A stretch of 64,000 bases of DNA from Diacronema lutheri (GCA_019448385.1 JAGTXO010000005.1:682001-746000), one strand, 5' to 3'; numbered from the stretch's first letter, positions 31,922 through 42,231 are shown. The notes: a model not told the origin generated them from the sequence alone. Numbers and translations are program-made.

Positions 31922-33067
31922 ATGGGCGACGAGCTCGCCGACGACCTGCGGGCGTGCAGCTTCGACGCGTGGTACCCGAGGCTGCGGTGCGTGTCGATCA
32001 GGAGCGCGATCGTGCCGCTGCCCGTAGGCTTTATCTCCTACCTCCTCGACGATGCGGACGGCCTCTTTCTCCCGCCTCCGCCCGCCGGCGCCGCCGGCGG
32101 CGCTAGCGGCGGGAGCGACGCGAGCGGCTCGCCCGGCTGGACGGACGACGAGGAGGGTGACGGCGGCGGGGACGGCGCGCGCGCGCCGGCGCAGCATGGG
32201 CCAGCGGCTTTTGGCTTCGACGTGCAGGCGCTCTTCGCGCAGATCGACGCGGCCATCGCCCGGCTTGGAGGCGCCGCCTTCCCCAAGCTCAACTGGAGCG
32301 CACCGCGCGACGCTGCGTGGCTGCTGGGCGGCACAATGCGCTGCGCGTGCGCGCGCGACGTGGTCTCGCTGCTCAAGTGCTCGCAGCACGTGGCGCACGA
32401 CCTACGCGAGCACGCGCCGCACCTCGGTCCGCCCGGCGCCACCGAGCCCGCGCGTGCCTCGCGCTCCGTGCTCGCGCTCCGCCGGTGGTGCGAGCTGAAC
32501 CCGGCGCGCGAGCTGCGCTGCTTTGCGCACAGCGGCGCGCTGCTCGCGCTGTGCCAGCGCGACCGGCACACGCACTACGCGCACCTGGCTGACGAGCGCG
32601 ACGAGCTCGTCCGCCACGTCCGCGCCTTTTGGGACGCATCCCTCGCCGCCGACGCCGAGTTTGGCGTGCCGCGGGGCCGGCCGTGCGCGGTCGACGTGTA
32701 CGTCGACGGCGCGAGCGCCGTGCACGTCGTGGACGTCGCGCCATTCGCAGACGCGACGACGGACGCGCTGCTCTTCGCGTGGGAGGAGCTCGCCGCGCTC
32801 GCAGCACGCGCGGCCGTAGGCTCTCCGCCCGACCCGCCCGAGCTGCGGCTCGTCGGCGCGGAGGGCGCGCGCGTGCGGCCGTCGGCCGCGCTGTACGCGG
32901 GCATTCCGCTCGAGCTGCACCCGGGGCGGATTGGCGGCGAGGAGGGCCGCGACGAGGGCGAAGGCCAGGCGGCGGACGCGGCGGCAGCCATCGCGCTCGT
33001 ACGCGCCGAGCTCCAACCGGCAGGCGCCTCATCGGCTCGCGCGCATGGGTGCGCAGCGCGATGTTGA
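31922..33067 (+). CDS. CDC123: CDC123-family eIF2 assembly factor
   Basis: 381 aa, single exon, full length for the family. CDC123/D123 proteins are ATP-grasp chaperones that bind eIF2 gamma and help assemble the eIF2 heterotrimer. Signature blocks in order: FPKLNWSAPRDAAW, MRCACARDVVSLLKCS, LRRWCELNPARELRCF, LALCQRDRHTHYAHL, CAVDVYVDGASAVHVVDVAP and TTDALLFAWEEL. An acidic Gly-rich insert (about residues 50-85) separates the N-terminal SWYP-like segment from the core. In the metal-binding region the usual D-F-N-P is D-V-A-P, so the conserved Asn is missing. The C-terminus after the ATP-grasp is long and low complexity. A G homopolymer begins 43 nt after the stop. Confidence 0.93.
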   Translation: MGDELADDLRACSFDAWYPRLRCVSIRSAIVPLPVGFISYLLDDADGLFLPPPPAGAAGGASGGSDASGSPGWTDDEEGDGGGDGARAPAQHGPAAFGFDVQALFAQIDAAIARLGGAAFPKLNWSAPRDAAWLLGGTMRCACARDVVSLLKCSQHVAHDLREHAPHLGPPGATEPARASRSVLALRRWCELNPARELRCFAHSGALLALCQRDRHTHYAHLADERDELVRHVRAFWDASLAADAEFGVPRGRPCAVDVYVDGASAVHVVDVAPFADATTDALLFAWEELAALAARAAVGSPPDPPELRLVGAEGARVRPSAALYAGIPLELHPGRIGGEEGRDEGEGQAADAAAAIALVRAELQPAGASSARAHGCAARC

Positions 33068-33438
33068 GCGCGCCAGAAAGTGTCCACCTTTTTTTCCTTT
33101 TTTTGGGGTTGGGGGGGGGGGGGGGGGGGGGCGGGGGGGGGGGGGGGGGGGGTCAAGTTTTTAGTATTTCCCAGCCGCTCCGCTCGCAGTCGGCGGCCGC
33201 ACACACGGTCTCCTCGTCTCCGCGTCCCTCACGCGGCCGTTGCGGTGGGCGACGGCACGCCCGCTGACGAGCCGGTCTCGCGCTGCGCGCGGCCGGCGGG
33301 CGCGGCCGGCTTGGCGAGCGGCGTGCGGCCGGGCGTCTGCGGCCAGTGACCCGCGTTCAGCTCGCGGTCATCGAGCTGGAGGCCTGCACCGCGCTGCGCG
33401 GGCGGGGTGGGAGCGCATCGCAGTCAATCGCGGCGTGG
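33068..33438. other. Convergent intergenic with paired G homopolymers
   Basis: Lies between the stops of CDC123 (+) and the Myb gene (-). It holds T-rich DNA then two G runs separated by one C (33111-33131 and 33133-33152). No gene is seen. Confidence 0.6.
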
Positions 33439-36069
33439 TCAGGCGCGCGGCGCGCGGCGCTGGCGCAGCGCCGGTGTAACGGTCGCTGAGCGCAACTGAC
33501 CGGCCGGGGCGCTCAGCGCGCGGTCGAGGCCGGGCGGCACGGGTTGCGCGTAGGCCGAGTTGGCCGCCACGAACGAGGCGAGCGCGGCATCGTACTCGCA
33601 CGAGCCGCCGCCGACGCCGCCAGCGCCGCTCGCCTCGCCGCCCGCGGCCGCGACCTCGCCGCCCGCGGCCGCGGCCGCACCGCCCGCGCTCGGCTCCCGT
33701 TGCGGCTCGGCAAGCGCGCCGAGCGGCGAGAAGGGCGCGCCGTGCGCTTCGGCCTCTGTCTGCTCGAGGAGCGCGTGGAAGTGCAGCAGCTCGGCGGGTG
33801 GCATCTGCAGCTGGAGCAAGTCGATCGAATCGAGACCGCCCACGATCCCGGAGATCCCGGGATGTCCGATCCCGGAGATCCCGGGATGTCCGATCCCCGT
33901 GTGCACGTCGCCGAGGAGAGGGGACGGCGCGCTGCCGCCCTCGCACAGCGCGAGGCCATCGTCCGCTTCGATCCCGACGGGCGCACCGCGCGCGTGCGCC
34001 TCGAGCCCGAACGGCGCCGCGCTCGCGCGACCGGCCGCGCCACCCGCCGCCGGCGGCCAGCCTGCCGCGCCTCCATGCAGCCGAATGCCGACAGGCTGGC
34101 CTTGGGCGGCGACGGCCATGCGCTGCGCCTGCATATGCGCGTGGTGCGCGCGCAGCTGCGCCTGCATCGCCAGCTGGTGCTGCCGCTGCGCGTGCGCCTG
34201 CGCGCGCTGCGCTTGCTGCCGCTGTGCGGCGATTGAGTGCGCGATGGGCGACACGCTCGCCGCCGGCAGCAGCGGCGACGCGGCGGCGGCGGCGTGCACG
34301 ACGGTGGCGTGCTTCGGTAGCGCGTGGTGTGCCGGCTGCGTCGCGCCACCGCCCGCCTCGCCTGGCGCGGTCGGCCGGCGACGCAAGGCCGCGTGCGATG
34401 ATCGTCTGTCTGCCTGCGCGCAACGGCCGGAAATGAGCGCGCGCGCGAGGGCGTGCCGCGGCGGCCGCGGGTGAGCGCGTGCGCGCGCGCGGCTGCTTGC
34501 GCAGCGCGCGTGGCGGCGCGTCTGCGCTTGCCTGCTCGAGGTGCAATTGGCGCATCTTGTCCTGCGCGGCCTCGTAGACGCGCGCGTCGGACTCGAGAGT
34601 GACAGTGCACAAGTGTCCACGCTTGGGCTGGCCGCAACGGCCGCACTTGTACCCGCCGCTGCCCGACGTGCGCGGGCCGGGCTGCTGCACCGCGTGCGCC
34701 GGCAGCAGCGCCGGCGCTGGTTCTCGCGGTACGTGCTCGAAGCGCGCGCCGTGCGCAGGGGGCAGCCCGCCAGCATGGCCGAGCGTGTGCCGGCTGGTGG
34801 CCATCTCGTCGCGCCACTTGCGCGCGCGCTCGAGGCGGTGCCAGCGGTTGCGCACGGCGTTGTCCGTCCGTCCGGGCAGCAGCGCCGAGAGCACACCCCA
34901 CTTGCAGCCGAACCGCTTGACCGCTTCAGAGATCACCTGGTCCTCAGTGCGTGTCCATGGCGCCGTTTTTGGTCCCGAGCGCGCGCTTGACAGCTCGTCG
35001 CCCTCAAAGCTCCACGCCTGCGGCGCATTCGGTGCGGCGTGGGCGGCAGAAGTGAGCGCGGCGCGCGCGCCGCACCGCGCCACGCTGCGCCGCGCCGCGC
35101 CGCGCTATGCCGCGCTATGCCGCGCGCCGCGCACGCCGCACCGCATCGCGTTCGAGGTCGTCGTCGCGCAACTCGAATGCGTAGTGAGGGCCGGCGTACA
35201 CGGTGGCGCCGCGCTGCCAGCGGACGTCGTCGTCGTCCTGCGCGCCCTCGGAGAACGCCCGCCGGTGCAGCGGCGGCGCGCCCGTGGGTAGCGACGCAGG
35301 CCGCCGCTTTGGCGGCGGCGACGTGGGGAGCAGCGCCGCATCGAGCTCAAAGCCGTCACCGTCGTCGAGCGCGTGGTGGTCGACTTGGTTGGAGAGCGTG
35401 CTCTCCACGGAGTGGACGGAAACCGAGCGGTATGGTCCCATCGCCGGCGGCAGATGCGCGGTGCGCTCCGCCGCCGGCGTGGGCGCCCCCGCGGGCGCGC
35501 GCGCATCCGCCGGCTGCGCGTGCGACGCAGTGGGCGCGCACGCCGTGGCGCGCGAGCGCTTGCCGAGCACGTCGGCGGCGTCGGCATCGGGAGCCTCGTG
35601 CGCGGGCGTCTGCACGGCGCAGAGCGACGGGCGTGCGCGCGCGCGCGGTGCGATTGCACGCGGTGAGCGCGACGGCGCGCGCTGGCGTGCGCGCACCGCA
35701 GTGATGAGGACAGGCGGCCGGGCGTGGCGCGGCGCGCACCCACGCGGCGGCCGCGCAATGCAGGGCGCGCACTGCGTTTTGCCGGCCACCACCACCCTGC
35801 CGCTCGGCCGCGCGGCCATCATCGGCCTCCACTGCGGCGGCAGCGCGCGGCCGCTCCGCTGTCGGCGATGCGTTGAGCCCGTCGAGGTCCTGGAGGAAGG
35901 CCACACACCAATCGTCGACGTCACGAGGGTCGCCGGGCGCGCGCACGTTGCCACCGATGCGCTCCTGCTTGTACATGGCCGCGCGCGCCGGCGTCCACAG
36001 CTCGCCGCGCGTAACGACGCGCACCGGCGCCGGAAAGGGGCTCCGATATCGGCGCGTCTCGGCGCCCAT
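33439..36069 (-). CDS. Myb-domain transcription factor with CCHC zinc knuckle
   Basis: Four exons (36069-35773, 35609-35142, 35017-34532, 34413-33439), 741 aa. Exon 3 carries a Myb repeat: PWTRTEDQVISEAVKRFGC, KWGVLSALLPGRTDNAVRNR, WHRLERARKW, followed by YKCGRCGQPKRGHLC, a Cys-x2-Cys-x6-His-x-Cys knuckle. Only one full repeat is seen; WSFEGDEL just before may be the vestige of another. The C-terminal exon is Gln/Ala/His-rich (QRQQAQRAQAHAQRQHQLAM), typical of activation regions, and contains an 8-residue duplication GIGHPGIS encoded by a perfect 24-bp tandem repeat (about 33846-33893). Splice junctions: GTGCGC, GTGCGG and, for intron 3 (34414-34531), a GCAAGC donor; no usable GT exists there. 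Divergent from the small gene at 36173. Confidence 0.8.
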
Positions 36070-36172
36070 TTGTGCGGTTCAAAAACGAGCTGCGGTTTTG
36101 GCGCCATGTGGGTACTGTACCATACGGGTACTCGCAGGACAGCTTTTGGAAGGGGGCGAGGGGAGGGCGGCG

Positions 36173-36415
36173 ATGACATCGCTCACCGACTCGATCGCAG
36201 CGCAGCAGCGTACGCTTGAGGACTTCGACCAGTGCTATCGGCAGACGCTGCACGGCCACGCGCGCGACATCGCCGAGCTCGCCGACAAGGTGGCCGCACG
36301 CGCGCGCGACGACGAGGCGGCGATTCGCCGGCTGATCCACGACCAGACGCTCGCGCTGCAGCACCTCGAGGCGGAGCCGGGCGTCGCATACGATCCCACC
36401 GGCAAGAGTCGGTGA
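36173..36415 (+). CDS. Small hypothetical helical protein
   Basis: 80 aa, ATG at 36173, TGA at 36413. Charged, helix-rich sequence with heptad character (TLEDFDQCYRQTLHGHARDI, AELADKVAARARDDEAAIRR), suggesting a short coiled coil. No family recognised. It could be a complete small protein or the first exon of a gene whose remainder was lost downstream, where a repeat insertion now lies. 103 bp separates its start from that of the Myb gene on the other strand. Confidence 0.5.
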   Translation: MTSLTDSIAAQQRTLEDFDQCYRQTLHGHARDIAELADKVAARARDDEAAIRRLIHDQTLALQHLEAEPGVAYDPTGKSR

Positions 36416-36962
36416 CCGCTGGTAATGTCGAGATGGAGTCTGACGCACACTAGCTGAGGTTTGCGCGGCGCGGCGCGAAGCTGCTCCGTGCGGTCCTACG
36501 CCGCATGCGTCGGAATTCCGCACGCAACCCGCAGGGCCGCGCTCGACGCGCGCGCGCTCGCGCGCGCGTCATCGTCTGCGCGTCGGCGTGCACGGCCGAC
36601 GGGCTACGCTCGGAATCGAGGGCGAGAGCGCCGGCGCGCGCACAGGCTCCTCTGATCGTGAGACTGTATGTACTCTTGCGAGGGGTGGCTAGGCGTGTGT
36701 GGGTGTCCGCCCATGACGCGTCCTGCCACGTCCTTGCCGTCCCGGCCGTTCCCGCTGCCGGCGTGCACAGGGTCGACGCCCTGATTTCGGCCTGATGTTG
36801 CGTGCGCCCTTTCGCTCGCTCCGTTTGTCCAGCCTCGGCCCCGTGCGCGCCCCTCCTGCTGACCCGCCTGTAAGCGTCGTTAGTATGTACTCTTGCCTGA
36901 TGAGTCGAACGCCAGTCGCGCACGCGCAACATGGCGGACTGGCGTGCGTAGAGCAGGGTGAG
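36416..36962. other. Intergenic region carrying a repeat insertion
   Basis: No gene is seen from 36416 to 36665. The remainder is occupied by the 203-bp dispersed repeat and its flanking duplication, followed by about 66 bp that form the probable 5' UTR of RBM25. Confidence 0.6.
36666..36896 (-). mobile_element. Dispersed repeat, copy A, with 14-bp target-site duplication
   Basis: The core 36680-36882 (203 bp) is flanked by identical copies of GTATGTACTCTTGC (36666-36679 and 36883-36896), the footprint expected of a transposition. Read on the minus strand it starts CTAACGACGCTTACAGGCGG and ends CGCCTAGCCACCCCTC, matching copy B at 48422-48551 at both ends and in internal blocks (GGGTCAGCAGGAGG, CAGGGCGTCGACCCT, GGGCGGACAC). 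It is too small to code and has no terminal inverted repeat that I can see, so it is non-autonomous. Confidence 0.75.
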
Positions 36963-38530
36963 ATGCATCCACACCGCCCGCCCATGGGCTTTGCGATGCC
37001 GGGGCCGCCGCCCGGGCACGCGCCGCCCATGGTGCTTGCGCCTTCGCTCTTCTTCCCGCCCGGCGCGCTGCCGCCGCTGCCCATGCCGCTCGCCGCCTGC
37101 GCGTGGGCGCCTCCGGGCGGCGCCGTGCCGCCGGCGGGCGCGGTGCTCGACCGCGCATGCACGCTCTACGTTGGCAAGATCCCCGAGTGGCTCGACGACG
37201 GGACGGTGCGCCGGATGCTCGACGCGTGCGGCCACGTCGTCAGTTGGAAGCGACCCTCAGACCCGGAGAACGGCAGGCCCAAGGCGTTCGGGCTGTGCGA
37301 GTATCGCTCGGGCGCGCACGCGCTCCGTGCGCTGCGCGTGCTCGGGCCCTTCGCGCTGCGCGACGGCGCGACGTTGCTCGTGCGCGCGCGTAGCATCGCG
37401 CCGCGCCCTGCGCGCGAGCCGCCTGCGTCCACCCTCATTGCCGCCGCGCACGCCGCCGCTGCGCACGCCCGCCCGCTGCGCATGCGCGCGACGCGCTCGC
37501 CGCGCGCAGGTCAAGGTGGAGGCCAAGACGCAGCAATTCCTCGACAGGCTTGACGAGGGCTCGGCGGGCAGCGCGGAGGTTGCGGCGGCAAAGGCGGCAG
37601 AGGACGAGGCGGCGCGCGCGGCAGTGCGCACTGCGCTCGGGCTGGCGGGCGCCTTGCCCACACCGCCGCTGGCCGTGGAACCGACGCCGGCTGGTGCGGA
37701 CGCGGACGTGGAGCGCACGCGCAACGAGCAGCGCGCGGCGGCACTGCTGAGCGCGCCGCCCGACGCCGTCGTCGGCGGCGCGGTGCTGCCAGACGCGGAG
37801 CTCGACCCAGAGCACCTCGAGCGCGTGCGCCGCCGCGCGAACGAGGCGCGCGAGCGGCTTGCCGAGCGCGCGCGCGCGCGCGCGTGCGCGAGGCCGAGCG
37901 CGCCGCGCGCGACGACGAGCGCGAGTTTGCCGAGCGGCTCCGGCGGTGCGAGGCGCGCGAGCAGAGGTGTGCGCGCGGCGGCGGCGCGCGCGCGCGCGCC
38001 CTGCACCCCGCTCGCGCGCGCCGCTTAGCCGCTCGCGCCGCTGCGCTGCTGCGCTGCCCTTGTCGCGCCGCCGACCACTCGCGCCGCAGCTTTGCGCGCT
38101 GGCTCGACCGGCACGAGGAGCGGCGCGCGGAGCGGCAGAGGCTCCTCTCCGACCCGTTCGCGCTGCACGCACTCGGCGCGCACGCGCGCGACGAGCTGCG
38201 CCGCCGTCGGCGCGACGAGCGGCGCGCCGACGAAACTGACGCGACCGCGCAGCTCGATCTCGAGCGTCGCGACGTTGCGCCGCCGCCGCAGCCGCCTCCG
38301 CCGCCGCGCGCGCTGCCGCCTCCGCCCGCCGCGAGCGCGGCGCCGCTCGCCGTCGCCGACGCGACCGACGCGTCGCGCGAGCACGAGCGGGCGGCGCACG
38401 CGTGGGAACGCGAGCGCGCGCGTGCCGCCGCGCCGTCGCCGCCCGCGCCCGTCGCGAGCTCGGACTTGAAGGGCGATGCAGGCGCGGCCAACGGCGCCGG
38501 GCGTGACGACGACGACGACGACGACGAACA

Positions 38531-38573
<43 letters not shown>

Positions 38574-39451
38574 ATGATGGCGCTCGCCCTCGAGGCGCAC
38601 GAACGATCGCGACCCGTGCGGCCTGCGTGCGGTGCGCTCGGCGCGGCCGGCGGCGCTGCGGCTGCCGGGGAGCCGCGCGCGCGCGCCGAGCCCCTGCCAC
38701 GCCCAGCCGGCGGCGCGCAGCCGCTCCGGCTGGGCGCGCTCGCGCTCGGCGCGGGCGCGCGCAAACGGCCGGCTGCAGCGGGCGGCACGCCCGCTGCGTT
38801 CGCTGCAGACGCGGACGGCGGCGCGGGTCAGAAGCGGCGGCTCGAGCGCATCGAGTACAGCGAGGCGGAGGAGGCGGCCGTCGCGTCTGTGCCGCTCTAC
38901 GCGCGCGAGCGCGAGCGTGAGCGAGTCGCAGCGCTCGAGCGCGCGCGCCGGCTGGTCACACGGATCCCGGCAAACGAGGCGGAACTTTTCGCCTTCCCGA
39001 TTGACTGGCGCGCGCTCGAGGCGGTGCGCGCGCGCACGGCACGGCCCGAGCGCACGCCGTGCGCGCGCGCGCCTCGCACGAGCGCGCCTCGCGCCTCACG
39101 CGCGCGCGCGAACGCGCACGTGCGACCCGTGGCGCCGCGTGACGCCCCGCGTGACGCCCCTCGGCGTCGTCCGGTGCGCAGCACGGCGTGCTTGAGGCCA
39201 AGCTGCGGCCGTGGGTGCGCGCAAAGCTGCAGGAGTACGTGGGCGACGAGGACCCGACCGATCTCGTCGACTTTGTGCTCTCCACTCTCGGCGCGCGCGG
39301 CTCTGCCGCCGAGATTGCCGAGCAACTCGCCATCGTGCTCGACGACGATGCTCGCCTCTTTTGCGCCAAGCTATGGCGCATGGTCGCCTTCGAGGCGCTC
39401 GCCGCGGCCGAGAGCGCGGGCGCTGCTGAGGCCGGCGCGGACGGGTCGTAG
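36963..39451 (+). CDS. RBM25: RBM25-like U1 snRNP-associated splicing factor (RRM + PWI)
   Basis: Proposed exons: 36963-37379, 37510-37966 (containing a frame shift), 38090-39023, 39182-39451. The product starts MHPHRPPMGFAMPGPPPG, like animal RBM25. RRM: CTLYVGKIPEWLDDGTVRRM, VVSWKRPSD, AFGLCEYRS, ATLLVKVEAKT, where the last two residues before KVEAK are joined by a 130-nt GTGCGC intron. Then KAAEDEAARAAVRTALG, a long Arg/Glu region, an acidic DDDDD block, and the C-terminal PWI domain (LVTRIPANEAELFAFPIDWR, then after a 158-nt intron LEAKLRPWVRAKLQEYVGDE). PWI domains bind nucleic acid. Within exon 2 the frame changes by two nucleotides inside an alternating CG tract (about 37866-37884). 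Intron 2 (37967-38089) is stop-free and less certain. RBM25 regulates alternative splicing with the U1 snRNP. Confidence 0.88.
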
Positions 39452-39484
39452 AACACACCGTACAAATTTTTTTAAAAAATTCCT
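39452..39484. terminator. Shared 33-bp convergent 3' region
   Basis: Only 33 bp separates the stop codons of RBM25 (+) and HDAC (-). It includes AAATTTTTTTAAAAAATTCC, exceptional in this GC-rich DNA, and A/T runs on both strands. It is the likely site of polyadenylation signals for both transcripts, which must overlap. Function inferred from position and composition. Confidence 0.5.
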
Positions 39485-41015
39485 TTATTTACTCGTGCCA
39501 TCCTTCGATGGGCGGCCGGCTGCAGAGCGTTGGCGCTTAGCAGCGCCACCACTGCCGCCATGCTGCGCACGCACCGTCACGCGCTGCGACGCGCGCTGCG
39601 CACTCGCGTTGCGGCGTGAGCGGTCAAAAAAGTGCTCGACGAGCGCGATGTGCGCATCCGTGCGCAAGCACGGCCAGTAGGCGGCGTGCGCGTCGATGGC
39701 AGCGCGCAGCTGTGCCTCGGCGTGCGCGCAGACGGACGAAGACGCCGCGACGTCGAGCGCGCCGAGCGGCGCGACGTCGCCGAGCAGCGCGCGCATCACC
39801 TGAGCAACGCAGCGCGCGGTCACATCCTGATTGTATCCGCCCTCGAGCGCCAGCGCGAGCGGACGGCCGAGCGTGCCAAGCGCGCTCGTCATCTGCGCGA
39901 AGCCGTCGGCCGTCACGCGCATCCCGCCCTGCACGTCGCCGTCCGCCGCGTCGAAGCCCGCGCTGACGAGCACGAGCTGCGGGTCGAAGGCGCGCGCAAT
40001 CGGCAGCAGGAGCAGATGGCACGCCGCGAGGTATTCAGCGTCGCCGCAGCCGGTCTGCAGCCAAGGCAGGTTCACCGTGAAGCCCAAGCCCGCGCCCTCG
40101 CCCACGTCTTCGATCGCGCCCGTCTCCGGGTAGAAGTTTCTGCCGTACCTGCAGCCCGCGCGGCGCGCACGCGGCGAGGCGCGGTCGGTCCGGCGGTGCA
40201 CGCGCGCGCGCGGCGCGTGACGGGTGCGCGAGCCTGTGCACGCTCATGAAGAGGACGTCGTCCGCCTCCCAAAAGAGACGCTCGGTCCCGTTGCCGTGGT
40301 GCACGTCGTAGTCAACGATGAGCACGCGCGACGCGCGGCCCGACGCGATCGCCGCGCGCGCGGCAATCGCGACCGAGTTGAAGAAGCAAAAGCCCTCGGC
40401 GCGGTGGCCGGGCGTGTCGTCGTACCCCGCGTGGTGGCCGGGTGGGCGTACGAGCGCGAGCGCGCACGGCGGCATGCACGCGCGCGGCGCGCAGCCCGCG
40501 TCGACCGCAACCGCCGGGCCGTTTGCACGGTCCCCCGCGTCGAGGTCGGCACTGTCGCCGCTCGCCGCGCCGTGCGCGCCAGCCTCGCTCTCGCTGCTCG
40601 CGCGCGTGTTTGGCGCGAGGAGCGCGTGGCACATCTCGATGACGCAGCCGGCGGCGAGCTGCGCGGCGTTGAGACTCGCCGGCGAGTAGTAAATGCCACC
40701 CGGGCCGTCGGGCTCGCGCAGCTCGCGGTTGGAGGGCGCGCTCGCCACCTGCGCCGTGATGGCTTGGACCTCCGCAAAGTGCTCGGCCGAGTGCACGAGC
40801 AGGATTTCGCGCTCGGTGGCAGGCCGTGGACGCACGCTCTCGCAATCGCAGCGTGCGAGCAGGCCGAGCTCGCGCAAATGCTGATGGATCGTCGTGATCC
40901 GCGACGGTTTCTCGGGGTGCTTCTTCTGCAGGTGCGGGATGTGCTCGTGCGCGAGCATCGCACCGTCATATACGAGCAACACTCGCCGCGACGGCGCTGG
41001 CGGTGGCGGCGGCAT
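39485..41015 (-). CDS. Class II-type histone deacetylase
   Basis: Exons 41015-40234 and 40148-39485, 481 aa. Catalytic motifs are complete: ALVRPPGHHAGY (tandem His), EGFCFFNSVAIAA, VDYDVHHGNGTE (zinc ligands and charge relay), VLVSAGFDAADGD (zinc Asp) and LEGGYN. The N-terminus VLLVYDGAMLAHEHIPHLQK and HPEKPSRI is of the class II/HDA1 type. A Ser/Glu/Ala-rich insert of about 45 residues precedes RPPGHH. The splice joins FMSVH-R-YGRNFYPETGA; the best-fitting donor is AG|GCTCGC, a GC donor, giving an 85-nt intron. A GTCACG donor slightly downstream would also keep the frame and add four residues, so the junction is uncertain. The basic C-terminus (AAKRQRSAAGRPSK) may be a nuclear signal. Confidence 0.93.
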
Positions 41016-41262
41016 GCGCGAGTGCGGCGCGCGCGGCGCGCGCCACGCCCCCGGCGGAACTTGACTTCGCGCCGGACGAGGCCAACACCTTTGCGATGCG
41101 GAGTCAACTTTTTCGGTTGAGTATGGGTCAACCTGACGGCTGCATCGTGACAGACGACTGAGACGAGAGCGGCTCGTGGATGCTTGACAACCCCCCATCC
41201 CCCCCCTCCCTCCCTCCCTCCCCCCCTCCCCCTCTCCTGTCTCGCCAATCTTGACAATCTGC

Positions 41263-42159
41263 TCATGGCAACGCAGCGAACATGCGCACGAACTCAGCAA
41301 AGGAGATCAACCCGTCCCGGTTCGTGTCGTACGACGACACGACGCGCAGTAGCTCCGCTTCGGCAAAATCTTAGCCGATCGAGCGGAACAGCTCGTGCAG
41401 TTCTGACGCGCTGAGGAAGCCGTTGCCATCGCGGTCGTAGTCCGCGTAGATACTTCGCAGTCGGACCGTCTCCGCGTCCACGGGCGGCGTGGTGGCGTCC
41501 ACAGCGAGACGCGCAGCCTGGCGAGGTGGTGGCACGGCCGCTGCACTGGATTGCCGTTGCACGCACTCGGCCAGTTGCGCGCGCAGGCTGTGTGCGAGCT
41601 CTGCGGCGATGTCCTCTGCCCGCGCGCGCGCCTCAAGCTCGGCGGCCAGAAGCGTGGTGGTCGCCTGCAGCTCGGCCTCGAGCAGCGCGCCACGCTCGGT
41701 GAGCGTCGCTGTGACCCGTGCGAGTTCGGCGCCCGCCTGCTCGTGCGCCACCTGCGACGCGCGCCGCGCGTCTGCGAGTTGAGCCTCGAGAGACGAGACA
41801 TGCGTGGCCAGCTGCGCGAGCGATGCCACGGAGGCGGCCTGCGCGCTCGACGCAGCGCACAGCTGGGCGGAGAATGTCACCTTCTCACTCTGTAGCTGCA
41901 AAAGTTCGTGCTCCGCCTCCGCGATCCTCTCCGTCGCCTGCTCGAGCCGGCGCTGCAGCGCCGCGTTCTGCGCGGCGATGCCGCCGGACAGGGCGACGCG
42001 CGCAGAGGTCGCGCAGAGCTCGCGCAGGGGCTCCATCTGCTCGACTCGGAAGCGCGACAGCTCCATTCGCGCGCATGCGCGAGCCGTGAGTGATTGGGAT
42101 CGAGCGCGGAGGCGTGTCGACGGGTGTGCGCCGAGCGCCAGGAGCGCGAGAACCATCAT
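41263..42159 (-). pseudogene. Coiled-coil protein with two EF-hands, interrupted by an in-frame TAA
   Basis: The upstream frame (42159-41371, 262 aa) has a hydrophobic start (MMVLALLALG), a long Ala/Glu/Leu-rich coiled coil with no prolines, then the EF-hand DRDGNGFLSASELHELF. It ends at TAA (41371-41373). Beyond that, in the same frame, the sequence carries on as a second canonical EF-hand, EAELLRVVSSYDTNRDGLIS and FAEFVRMFAALP, to TGA at 41263-41265. Spacing between the two calcium loops is normal if one residue replaces the TAA. So this is a nonsense allele, a base-call error, programmed readthrough, or a gene that truncated recently. The downstream hand still has intact calcium ligands. 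The coding part upstream is otherwise undamaged. Sense-strand G-rich DNA follows 25 nt after the TGA. Confidence 0.65.
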
Positions 42160-42231
42160 GATTTTGGTTTCAGGAATGTCTTGGTGGCAGGGTCATGAAG
42201 TTCAAATCGGGCACCCCCGCGCCGCTCAACC

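Noticed and set aside
40149-40237. HDAC intron with GTCACG donor
   Set aside because: It keeps the frame but inserts four residues (LAHP) into a tightly conserved loop; the GC donor fits the family better, though not decisively.
41371-41373. Reassigned stop codon (TAA as sense) for the organism
   Set aside because: TAA, TAG and TGA all end well-aligned genes elsewhere in the window (for example 27165, 20533 and 33065), so a variant code is unlikely.
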